Source: JAAEPI01 sp964352625 (GTDB lineage Bacteria > Bacteroidota > Bacteroidia > Cytophagales > Cyclobacteriaceae). From it: a stretch of 64,000 nt of DNA. Both the position numbers and the translations under genes were made by a program. This document shows positions 16,185 to 22,739 of this stretch, in pieces (the first letter of the stretch is position 1; the number at the start of each line of letters is the position of its first letter). The stretch is from assembly GCA_964352625.1 (NCBI GenBank), contig CAYGSD010000002.1, positions 62,001-126,000 on the forward strand, in the 5' to 3' direction. The notes below the pieces were generated by a model. The model had not been told where the DNA came from. It searched no databases and was given only the letters and a program-made list of their open reading frames with translations.

Positions 16185-16682
16185 TTAATAGGGTTTTTCT
16201 CCAACCCAATTCCCCGGAGGATCATAGTTACAAACCCAGATGACATTGCCATTGCATTCTACCTTGGCACACCCCACTTTCTGTGTGTTTTTCCAAACAA
16301 TCTGCGTGTAATGGCCACACATCTTGCCCGTCTTACATTTATTCGAATTGTAGTTATAATCAGCCTTCTCCTCACCCCACGCATCTACTGCATCTCCCGC
16401 TGTATAATATCCGGCCGTCCCATAGAATAGATTTTCACCAAACTTGTTATTGGGCCGATGCTTAAACGCACACCCATCTTTTGCCAATTGTCTTGCCCAA
16501 TCATCGGCTAGTTTGGCCATTTCATCAGACCATTCTAGTTTGCCCAGCCCTACATCCGCGCGCCAAAACGCATGGCGGTCTAGGATCATTTGTTTCTCTT
16601 CTTCCGTAACATTTGGTTTTTGAGAATCAGAAATAGGAAAAAATAACGTCAGCCAAGAAATTATTAGCACAAGATGAATCAT
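16185..16682 (-). CDS. secreted CAP-domain (SCP/PR-1-like) protein
   Basis: The product (165 residues) has a short signal peptide and one CAP domain: ILDRHAFWRADVGLGKLEWSDEMAKLADDWA, then CAFKHRPNNKFGENLF, MCGHYTQIVWKNTQKVGCA and VCNYDPPGNWVGEKPY. The two histidines and glutamate of the CAP cavity (KHRP, GEN, GHYTQ) and four or more cysteines are present, so it resembles plant PR-1 and fungal sterol-binding CAP proteins more than the shorter bacterial ones. Function is unknown; lipid binding is known for some eukaryotic members. It overlaps the upstream ceramidase-like gene by four bases. Confidence 0.9.
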   Translation of the reverse strand: MIHLVLIISWLTLFFPISDSQKPNVTEEEKQMILDRHAFWRADVGLGKLEWSDEMAKLADDWARQLAKDGCAFKHRPNNKFGENLFYGTAGYYTAGDAVDAWGEEKADYNYNSNKCKTGKMCGHYTQIVWKNTQKVGCAKVECNGNVIWVCNYDPPGNWVGEKPY

Positions 16683-17359
16683 AGCGATTGAGAGGTTTCT
16701 AGCTCAAAGCGTCTCAATTTATATAAATATTGAGCTAAAAAGAAGGCACCCACTCCGCTGAAGAGATGCCAAAGAAAATGAGACCCCATGGGCAGCCACT
16801 GCGTCATCGCAAAGTCCCTTTCACGAAATAGGAGCGAAAGACCGAGGAATAGTACCGACAAGGAAATATCGAACAAACCTCGATAAGAAGTCTTGATCAA
16901 CTCAATAATAAGCGGGACAAAAATCAACGTGCCCGTTAGAAAATAGCTCGTGTTTATAGAGGCCGGAGGGGGCAAGTGCTCATAAATCACAAACCTTAAA
17001 GTGAACAAAGGCACCACCGTAAAAAAAACAAGCCACCACTTTGGGAGAATTTTTATCCAGAGATATATGCTCACCGATAGGGTGAGAATGGCTGTTGGTA
17101 GTACATCCATCAAAAGGAACCATCCCGATGATCTGAACGCATGAAAAAGGGTGCTCCCCAGACCTCCAAAAAACAAAAATGGAACGCAGAAATAAATGAA
17201 TGAATAGGTTTTGAAATCTCCTTTTAATCGAAACGCCCAATAAACGGCCGGCAATAGAATAGCTAATGAAGAGATGGCGTTCCACGGCTCTGCGATGTAG
17301 GCAGATAGATCGGTTTCAGCATAAATTGGCCCTCCATCCTGAGGTATTTGTTCAAGCAT
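16679..17359 (-). CDS. ceramidase-like (CREST superfamily) membrane protein
   Basis: The product (226 residues) has about seven transmembrane helices. The CREST superfamily metal-site motifs are visible: Ser and His in GLGSTLFHAFRSSGW, Asp in FLLMDVLPTA, and a C-terminal HFLWHLFSG pair of histidines. The EPWNAISSLAILLPA start also fits alkaline ceramidases and related hydrolases. Many Bacteroidota make sphingolipids, so a lipid amidase is plausible, but other CREST members (Per1, PAQR) cannot be excluded. First gene of an operon with the CAP protein and response regulator. Confidence 0.78.
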   Translation of the reverse strand: MLEQIPQDGGPIYAETDLSAYIAEPWNAISSLAILLPAVYWAFRLKGDFKTYSFIYFCVPFLFFGGLGSTLFHAFRSSGWFLLMDVLPTAILTLSVSIYLWIKILPKWWLVFFTVVPLFTLRFVIYEHLPPPASINTSYFLTGTLIFVPLIIELIKTSYRGLFDISLSVLFLGLSLLFRERDFAMTQWLPMGSHFLWHLFSGVGAFFLAQYLYKLRRFELETSQSL

Positions 17360-17394
17360 TTTTTCGAATTAATTCACGCACGAATTGAATTTTT

Positions 17395-17500
17395 GGCACG
17401 GTATATGAAAGTACCGTAATCGTAGTGATTAAGGTTAGGTTGATTGAGTTTTTGGTTAGTGATTAAACCCCGGTGAATCCACCGGGGTTTTCTTTTTCTT
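17395..17500 (+). ncRNA. candidate small RNA or leader ending in a terminator, upstream of egtB
   Basis: The divergent region between the ceramidase-like gene and egtB holds a hairpin ACGGTA-TATGAAAG-TACCGT (about 17399-17418), an unstructured stretch, and then a strong terminator. A terminator pointing along + with no + gene before it implies a short transcript starting nearby: either an independent small RNA or an attenuated leader of egtB. No consensus promoter is clear. Confidence 0.35.
17465..17500 (+). terminator. intrinsic terminator 37 bases before egtB
   Basis: Stem AAACCCCGGTG / CACCGGGGTTT (11 bp) with a four-base loop AATC, followed by TTCTTTTTCTT. The T tail is on the + side only. 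Confidence 0.82.
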
Positions 17501-17536
17501 CTTAGATTGCCCTTAGATGTGATTTAATCAGCATTT

Positions 17537-18790
17537 ATGGACGCTCCGGTTTCTCAACGCAAGATTACTACAGAAAAATTCTCTATCATTCGACAGCAAT
17601 CGGAAAAGTTGTGCACCCCTCTGGAAATCGAGGATTTTGTCGCTCAGCCGGTAGTTGATGTGAGTCCTCCCAGGTGGCACCTTGCACACACCACTTGGTT
17701 TTTCGAAACGTTCATTCTTGTTCCCAGAATGAAAGGGTACAAACTTTTTCATCCAAGCTATCCTTTCTTGTTCAATAGCTACTATGTGCAGGCAGGGGAG
17801 CGGTGGCAAAGAGCTGAGCGCGGATACCTCACTCGCCCTACGGTTAAGGAAATATTGGCCTATAGAAACTATGTGAATGAACACGTTCTGGAGTTTTTAG
17901 AAAACACCGAGATCAACCATGAACTGGCCTATTTGATGGAGCTTGGATTCCAGCACGAGCAACAGCATCAAGAACTTTTACTCTATGATATCAAGTACAT
18001 TTTAGGACACAATCCACTGTTTCCTGAGTATGCTCGTTTGGTAAAATCGAATAGCGTTAGAACGGAAGGAAGCTGGAGGCGAATTGAAAGTGGTAATTAT
18101 CAAATAGGCTATTCCGGCGATGATTTCCATTTTGACAATGAGAAGGGAATTCACACTGTATTTCTGCATGATTTTGAAATAGCTGACCGATTGGTGACCA
18201 AAGGTGAGTATTTGGAGTTTCTGGAAGCGAGGGGATATGAGAAAACAGAATTGTGGCTGGATGAAGGCTGGAAGTGGGTGGCTGAAAATGAAATTAAATC
18301 GCCGATGTATTGGGTGCGTGACGATGGAGGCTGGATGGAATACACCTTGAACGGGCTACAGCCAATTGACAAGAATGATCCTCTTGTCCATGTTTCGTTT
18401 TATGAGGCTGATGCATATGCGCGGTGGAAAGGGGTGAGATTGCCAACGGAGCATGAATGGGAGGTGGCCTGCAAGCTATTGAACCCAAAGCCCAACCCGG
18501 ATTCAAATTTTGTTGAATCTGAGTTGTACAGAACTAGACAAGAGGATACCCTGAATTTCTTTGGAAATGTTTGGGAGTGGACGGCAAGTGCCTATCGCCC
18601 GTATCCGTTTTATAAAGCTCCCGAAGGAGTGCTCGGTGAATACAACGGAAAATTCATGATCAATCAAATGGTGCTACGTGGAGGCTCCTTCGCTACACCC
18701 GCTAATCACATCCGCAGCACTTATCGAAACTTTTTTCACCCACATCTTCGTTGGCTATTCTCAGGAATACGACTCGCCCGACATATCTAA
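17537..18790 (+). CDS. egtB: ergothioneine synthase-type sulfoxide synthase EgtB
   Basis: The product (417 residues) combines an N-terminal DinB-like four-helix domain and a C-terminal formylglycine-enzyme-like fold. The non-heme iron triad is present: His51 (WHLAHTTWFFE) and His140/His144 (HEQQHQELLLYD). The C-terminal part shows VSFYEADAYARWKGVRLPTEHEWE, FGNVWEWTASAYRPYP and LRGGSFATP. EgtB links a thiol substrate to trimethylhistidine (hercynine) with oxygen. It sits three bases before egtD; no egtA or egtC is present, so the cysteine-using type of EgtB known from Chloracidobacterium is likely. Thiol specificity cannot be read off directly. Confidence 0.93.
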   Translation: MDAPVSQRKITTEKFSIIRQQSEKLCTPLEIEDFVAQPVVDVSPPRWHLAHTTWFFETFILVPRMKGYKLFHPSYPFLFNSYYVQAGERWQRAERGYLTRPTVKEILAYRNYVNEHVLEFLENTEINHELAYLMELGFQHEQQHQELLLYDIKYILGHNPLFPEYARLVKSNSVRTEGSWRRIESGNYQIGYSGDDFHFDNEKGIHTVFLHDFEIADRLVTKGEYLEFLEARGYEKTELWLDEGWKWVAENEIKSPMYWVRDDGGWMEYTLNGLQPIDKNDPLVHVSFYEADAYARWKGVRLPTEHEWEVACKLLNPKPNPDSNFVESELYRTRQEDTLNFFGNVWEWTASAYRPYPFYKAPEGVLGEYNGKFMINQMVLRGGSFATPANHIRSTYRNFFHPHLRWLFSGIRLARHI

Positions 18791-18793
18791 TCT

Positions 18794-19747
18794 ATGACTC
18801 AAACAACCACCTTCCTTTCGCAATTCGAGGAAGACGTGATCACCGGCCTCCAATCTGATAAGAAGCGGCTTTCCTCCAAGTATTTCTATGATGCAAAAGG
18901 AGACGTCCTTTTCCAGCAAATAATGATGCTGGATGAATATTACCTCACCAATAAGGAGTTCGAAATTTTCGAAACGCAGAAGCAACAAATCCTTGATTCA
19001 CTTACTCAAGGAGAAGCGATTAGAATCATAGAATTGGGAGCCGGTGACGGTACGAAAACAAAAATTCTTCTAAAGCATTTTCTCGAGTCAGGTTGTGAGT
19101 TCACTTACTCACCTGTGGACATTTCTGGTAACGTGCTCGAGATTTTGGAGAACAAGCTTAAAAGTGAATTGCCGTCACTAAATATTGAGACGTATGAAGG
19201 TGACTATTTTCATGCGCTGGAAGAAATCGGGAAGAAGCCGGGTAAGGATGTCGTCTTTTTCCTTGGCTCTAACATCGGAAATTTTGGCGAGGGAGGGGAT
19301 GCCAGTTTTCTCTCCAAGCTTCATTCATTCATGAGGAAAGGCGATTTACTCTTCATGGGTGTGGATATGAAAAAAGATCCATCCATCATCCTTTCTGCCT
19401 ATAATGACCGTGAGGGGATAACCAGAGAATTTAATCTCAATCTCTTGCGAAGAATAAATGAAGAGCTAGCGGCCGACTTTAACGTGGATCAGTTTCAGCA
19501 TTATCCATACTACAATCCGCAGACGGGCGAATGCAGGAGCTACTTGATAAGCAAGAAAGCCCAAACGGTGGCTATCGGGGAGCGGACGATCGAGTTTGAG
19601 GCATGGGAGTCTATTTTTATGGAGACTAGCAAGAAATACAGCGAGTCGGAGCTGAACGAAATCTCGAAAGAGGTGGGATTCAAGCCAGTCACTGTCTTTA
19701 GTGATCAGGATGGCTGGTTTTCGGACGTGGTTTGGGAGAAAGATTGA
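18794..19747 (+). CDS. egtD: L-histidine N-alpha-methyltransferase EgtD
   Basis: The product (317 residues) matches EgtD over its full length: SKYFYDAKGDVLFQQIMMLDEYYLT at the N-terminus, SAM-binding ELGAGDGTKTKILL, YSPVDISGNVL, FFLGSNIGNF and FMGVDMKKDPSIILSAYND. The enzyme makes hercynine from histidine using three SAM molecules. ATG 18794 lies three bases after the egtB stop codon, so both are one transcription unit. Together they cover the two central steps of ergothioneine synthesis; the last C-S lyase step must be provided elsewhere. Confidence 0.96.
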   Translation: MTQTTTFLSQFEEDVITGLQSDKKRLSSKYFYDAKGDVLFQQIMMLDEYYLTNKEFEIFETQKQQILDSLTQGEAIRIIELGAGDGTKTKILLKHFLESGCEFTYSPVDISGNVLEILENKLKSELPSLNIETYEGDYFHALEEIGKKPGKDVVFFLGSNIGNFGEGGDASFLSKLHSFMRKGDLLFMGVDMKKDPSIILSAYNDREGITREFNLNLLRRINEELAADFNVDQFQHYPYYNPQTGECRSYLISKKAQTVAIGERTIEFEAWESIFMETSKKYSESELNEISKEVGFKPVTVFSDQDGWFSDVVWEKD

Positions 19748-19750
19748 TCT

Positions 19751-19855
19751 TCAGATAAGGTTGATAAGGAAGATGATAATTGCTCCAATAATAACGACAT
19801 AAAGTATCCACCTAGAAGCTTTCAAGTTTTCATTATCATCCTCTTCTTCCCACAT
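19751..19855 (-). CDS. small single-pass membrane protein (34 residues)
   Basis: A short reverse-strand frame encodes MWEEEDDNENLK, then SRWILYVVIIGAIIIFLINLI: an acidic N-terminus and one hydrophobic helix. It starts at ATG 19855, just downstream of the tRNA-Leu(GAG) gene on the same strand; a GTG at 19882 inside the tRNA 3' end would add nine residues. A charged head followed by a clean helix is unlikely to arise by chance, but there is no homology evidence available here. Confidence 0.4.
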   Translation of the reverse strand: MWEEEDDNENLKASRWILYVVIIGAIIIFLINLI

Positions 19856-19875
19856 AGATCTGATTGGATAAAATG

Positions 19876-19959
19876 TGCGCACGAGAAGATTCGAACTTCC
19901 ACAGGATTGCTCCCACCAGCCCCTCAAGCTGGCGCGTCTACCGGTTTCGCCACGTGCGC
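19876..19959 (-). tRNA. tRNA-Leu (anticodon GAG)
   Basis: 84 bases with a long variable arm, as for class II tRNAs. The acceptor stem GCGCACG / CGTGCGC is perfect, the discriminator is A, the T arm contains GTTCGAATC, and the anticodon stem CCAGC / GCTGG encloses loop TTGAGGG with anticodon GAG. CCA is not encoded. Confidence 0.96.
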
Positions 19960-19970
19960 ATGAAGGACGG

Positions 19971-20002
19971 CAAAAATAGAAATTAACTTAAGAACTGACC
20001 AA
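19971..20002 (-). promoter_or_regulatory. promoter of tRNA-Leu(GAG)
   Basis: On the reverse strand TATTTTTG (TAnnTTTG) lies 11 bases before the tRNA, with TTGG 20 bases upstream of it. It fits the Bacteroidota -33/-7 promoter. Confidence 0.6.
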
Positions 20003-20003
20003 T

Positions 20004-20028
20004 AAAAAAAGGCTCTCGTTTGAGAGCC
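20004..20028 (-). terminator. intrinsic terminator of the yqhA-like gene
   Basis: Stem GGCTCTC / GAGAGCC with loop GTTT; on the reverse strand it is followed by seven T residues. It separates the yqhA-like gene from the downstream tRNA. Confidence 0.9.
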
Positions 20029-20051
20029 TTCCTTTTTTCTTTCTTTAAAGT

Positions 20052-20627
20052 CTAGTGAGCTTCCTTGTGTGCATCACCTTCATCATCATCTGCAATACCT
20101 ACGTGGTGATAACTGTGCGTGATTTTCTCTGTCTGAGAGAGTAAAAGCGCCGAAAGAATGAATACCATGTGAATAACGATCTCCATGATGATACCCTCAG
20201 ATCCTGACTTTTCTTTCTCCTCACGGTAATCAATGAATGTTTTCAAAAGCTGCACCCCCGAGATAGAGGCAAGCGAAGTAGCCAATTTGATCTTCAGCTG
20301 ACCTGCATCCAGACCTTCCAGCCAAAGCGGCTTATCCTCATGCATGTCCACGTCGATGCGGCTCGTAAAGATGGAGTACCCTCCAATGGTCACCATCACC
20401 ACCAGGTTCATTACCATGGAAATATCCACCAAACTCAAAATCTTGAGCATCATGTCGATTTCATGGAGTTCTAAAGTTTTCTCAAAAGTGTGGTAGAGTT
20501 CCTGAAAGAACTTAACCAAGTACAGGATAGCACCGACAACAAGGCCAGCATAGAGGGGAGCTTGCACCCATCTACTCCAGAACATGATTCCTTCAAAAAA
20601 GCTCTCGAATTTTTTAATTCCGCTCAT
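20052..20627 (-). CDS. YqhA family (UPF0114) membrane protein
   Basis: The product (191 residues) matches the UPF0114/TIGR00645 family: FEGIMFWSRWVQAPLYAGLVVGAILYL, then DISMVMNLVVMVTIGGYSIF and the conserved block GLDAGQLKIKLATSLASISGVQLLKTFID, with a last hydrophobic segment IVIHMVFILSALLLS. Four transmembrane helices are expected in the inner membrane. The molecular function of the family is unknown. The histidine/acid-rich tail (SYHHVGIADDDEGDAHKEAH) could bind metal, but this is not shown. Monocistronic by position, ending in a terminator. Confidence 0.9.
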   Translation of the reverse strand: MSGIKKFESFFEGIMFWSRWVQAPLYAGLVVGAILYLVKFFQELYHTFEKTLELHEIDMMLKILSLVDISMVMNLVVMVTIGGYSIFTSRIDVDMHEDKPLWLEGLDAGQLKIKLATSLASISGVQLLKTFIDYREEKEKSGSEGIIMEIVIHMVFILSALLLSQTEKITHSYHHVGIADDDEGDAHKEAH

Positions 20628-20694
20628 AGGGGTTGTGATTCTTATTTCGCAGCGAAAGTTAAAATGTTTTCTCTACTCCACAGGGAAAAACCGA

Positions 20695-21093
20695 TCAAAA
20701 AATAACAATGGAGCCCGCAAGTCTATCGTGGAGCCCCTGTCTTTTTGGATCCCATGAGATCATGGCAAACCCAATGAAAACGATAAGTGCCGAAAGAATC
20801 TTGAGGATATTCCTTCCAAAAACCCGCAAAACACTCAATTCCTGCCCTTCAGCATCGGTCACCTTCATTTTTTGCAATTTTTTCCCTGGTGTGCCTCTCC
20901 ACTTGGTCATTTCGAAAACAGAATGATAAATCACATAAAGAGCAAAGCACAAACCGACGAGCATAAAATTGTTCTCCACATATTCTCCAATCAGATAAAA
21001 GAAGGGCAGGAGAATAATTAGATCAAAATTATGCGCCAGCATTCGGGCCGAAAATCCAGCATAATTAAGCGTAGAATGGGTTTGACTTTCCAT
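20695..21093 (-). CDS. RDD family membrane protein
   Basis: From ATG 21093 the product has 132 residues: MESQTHSTLNYAGFSARMLAHNFDLIILLP, two central helices, TKWRGTPGKKLQKMKVTDAEGQ and a C-terminal helix followed by DPKRQGLHDRLAGSIVI. This is the RDD domain with its typical R...D arrangement and the GTPGK motif. RDD proteins are small inner-membrane proteins; some act in ion or metabolite transport, most are uncharacterised. The open frame extends 40 codons upstream through the tRNA promoter and is not used. It is divergent from tRNA-Leu(CAA). Confidence 0.88.
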   Translation of the reverse strand: MESQTHSTLNYAGFSARMLAHNFDLIILLPFFYLIGEYVENNFMLVGLCFALYVIYHSVFEMTKWRGTPGKKLQKMKVTDAEGQELSVLRVFGRNILKILSALIVFIGFAMISWDPKRQGLHDRLAGSIVIF

Positions 21094-21107
21094 GATTTGA
21101 AATAGAC

Positions 21108-21138
21108 TTTGCAATCTATATCTGTTTAGATACTTTTG
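21108..21138 (+). promoter_or_regulatory. promoter of tRNA-Leu(CAA)
   Basis: TTTG at 21108-21111 and TACTTTTG at 21131-21138 are separated by 19 bases, an exact match to the Bacteroidota promoter. Transcription should start about 15 bases before the tRNA. Confidence 0.78.
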
Positions 21139-21161
21139 CCAACCGTTTGCGAAAACAGAAT

Positions 21162-21243
21162 GCCTGAGTGGCGGAACTGGTAGACGCGCACGACTCAAAC
21201 TCGTGTTCCGCAAGGAGTGCCGGTTCGATTCCGGCCTCAGGTA
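21162..21243 (+). tRNA. tRNA-Leu (anticodon CAA)
   Basis: 82 bases with a long variable arm. Acceptor GCCTGAG pairs with CTCAGGT (one G-U), discriminator A; anticodon stem CACGA / TCGTG encloses loop CTCAAAC with anticodon CAA; T arm GGTTCGATTCC. CCA is not encoded. A terminator follows directly. Confidence 0.96.
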
Positions 21244-21249
21244 CTCTAA

Positions 21250-21284
21250 GCCCTGACAACTTATAAGTTGTCAGGGCTTTTTTT
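21250..21284 (+). terminator. intrinsic terminator of tRNA-Leu(CAA)
   Basis: A perfect 28-base palindrome with arms GCCCTGACAACTTA / TAAGTTGTCAGGGC followed by seven T residues. Confidence 0.93.
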
Positions 21285-21398
21285 AGAGCTTTTGGCAAAA
21301 GCATGTCCTCGAACAAATTCTTTCATTTAGGAATAAGAACTTAAGTTCAAGGCTATTGAGCATTGTCATTAGATAATATTCCGGGTAAATTGATCCGA

Positions 21399-22685
21399 AT
21401 GATTGAAGTAATTGTGACTTTTTTTAAGCGCATCGTAAGTGCTGGCTTGGTTAGGGCGACTGATCCGATGATTAAGCAGCGAGTTGTTCTATCCAACTCT
21501 CTTACGCTTGCAACGCTGGCTTTTACTTTTGGACTGATGGGTTTGGTTATTGGGTTTGGTTTGTTCGATCAATTATTCGTGGGGTTTTCACTGATCATCG
21601 CGCTTTGTTTGGTCTTTTGGTTCAACTCTAAAGGGTGGCATTTACTAGCAAGCCTCTTCCTAGTTAATCTGACCTGCGCGGGGATCATGGCTGCATCTTT
21701 TTTGGCGTTTGATTCAGAGGTTTATGCAGACACGGAGAACTGGCTAATTGGGTTTATTGCGGTTTCCGTCTTCTTTTTCGATGGTCGGGTGCTTTTTGTG
21801 CAGTTTCTCATCATATTTTCCGAACTAATCTTGGCTAAGTACTGCAAATATGTGTCCATGGATTTGTCACTGGATAGAGATTTCGCCATTCTGGTGAGTA
21901 ATTCGGTCGTTATGTGCACAGGCATTTACCTGAGCCTTGTGATAGTGAAGAACGCTTTGCAGAAAACATTGGAAAACCTAAAACGAACCAATGACGCAAA
22001 GAAAAAACTGTTATCAATTATTGCTCATGACATTAAGAGCCCATTAAGCACATTTGAGGCGTTACTGTCAGTGGGGAAAAGCGGCATAATGAACCAGGAG
22101 GATTTCTTTAAACATCAGGAGGAGCTCAGAGAGAGATTTGCACCATTGCAAGAGACCATAGATGGAGTATTAGATTGGTCAAAGATTGGTGCGGATAGTA
22201 TGACCGCAAACCCTGAGTCCTTTGATCCGGTTCCTGAGATTGAGAAAATCATGGTTGTCTACCGAGGAATATCCGAATCCAAAGGAATTAGAATTGATTT
22301 TGTCGGGCAGGGAGTGGACATATTTATGGACAAAAATCACTTCAAACTTATCATGCGGAATTTGATTCACAATGCATTGAAATTCACCTTAGAGGGCGGA
22401 GCAATAACTATTAAAATGCATAAAAAGCATTTCGATAAACTATGCTTACTCACCGTGAAAGATACCGGAGTAGGCATGATGCAGGAGTCTATTCAGAGTA
22501 TTTTGAAGAAGCAGATAGTCTTGTCAGAATCGGGCACCAAAGGCGAGGTAGGTACGGGTTTGGGATTGAATGTAAGCGTAGAATTGCTGGAATTGAACCA
22601 TTGTGAATTAGCAATAACAAGCAAAGTGGGAGATGGGAGTACTTTCCATATAAAAATCCCGGTCCCGCCTAAAACGACCAACTAA
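21399..22685 (+). CDS. membrane sensor histidine kinase
   Basis: From ATG 21399 the protein has 428 residues (a TTG at 21363 would add 12). About six transmembrane helices occupy residues 25-190, with no large extracytoplasmic sensor domain. The kinase core has the H-box with His210 (IIAHDIKSPL), the N-box NLIHNALKFT, G1 box DTGVGMMQ and G2 box GTGLGLNVSVE. It should autophosphorylate and pass phosphate to an unlinked regulator, as no response regulator gene is adjacent. The signal may be sensed in the membrane. Similar 7TM-like kinases without known ligand are common in Cytophagales. Confidence 0.92.
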   Translation: MIEVIVTFFKRIVSAGLVRATDPMIKQRVVLSNSLTLATLAFTFGLMGLVIGFGLFDQLFVGFSLIIALCLVFWFNSKGWHLLASLFLVNLTCAGIMAASFLAFDSEVYADTENWLIGFIAVSVFFFDGRVLFVQFLIIFSELILAKYCKYVSMDLSLDRDFAILVSNSVVMCTGIYLSLVIVKNALQKTLENLKRTNDAKKKLLSIIAHDIKSPLSTFEALLSVGKSGIMNQEDFFKHQEELRERFAPLQETIDGVLDWSKIGADSMTANPESFDPVPEIEKIMVVYRGISESKGIRIDFVGQGVDIFMDKNHFKLIMRNLIHNALKFTLEGGAITIKMHKKHFDKLCLLTVKDTGVGMMQESIQSILKKQIVLSESGTKGEVGTGLGLNVSVELLELNHCELAITSKVGDGSTFHIKIPVPPKTTN

Positions 22686-22739
22686 GAACTCTGCTTTCCC
22701 TTTCATCGTTGTAGATTCGAATCTCAGAAAGTCAATTTT

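Noticed and set aside
19876..21243. Two tRNA-Leu genes as attachment sites of an integrated island
   Set aside because: The genes between them (YqhA-like and RDD) are ordinary, the tRNAs have different anticodons, and no integrase or duplicated tRNA 3' end is present.
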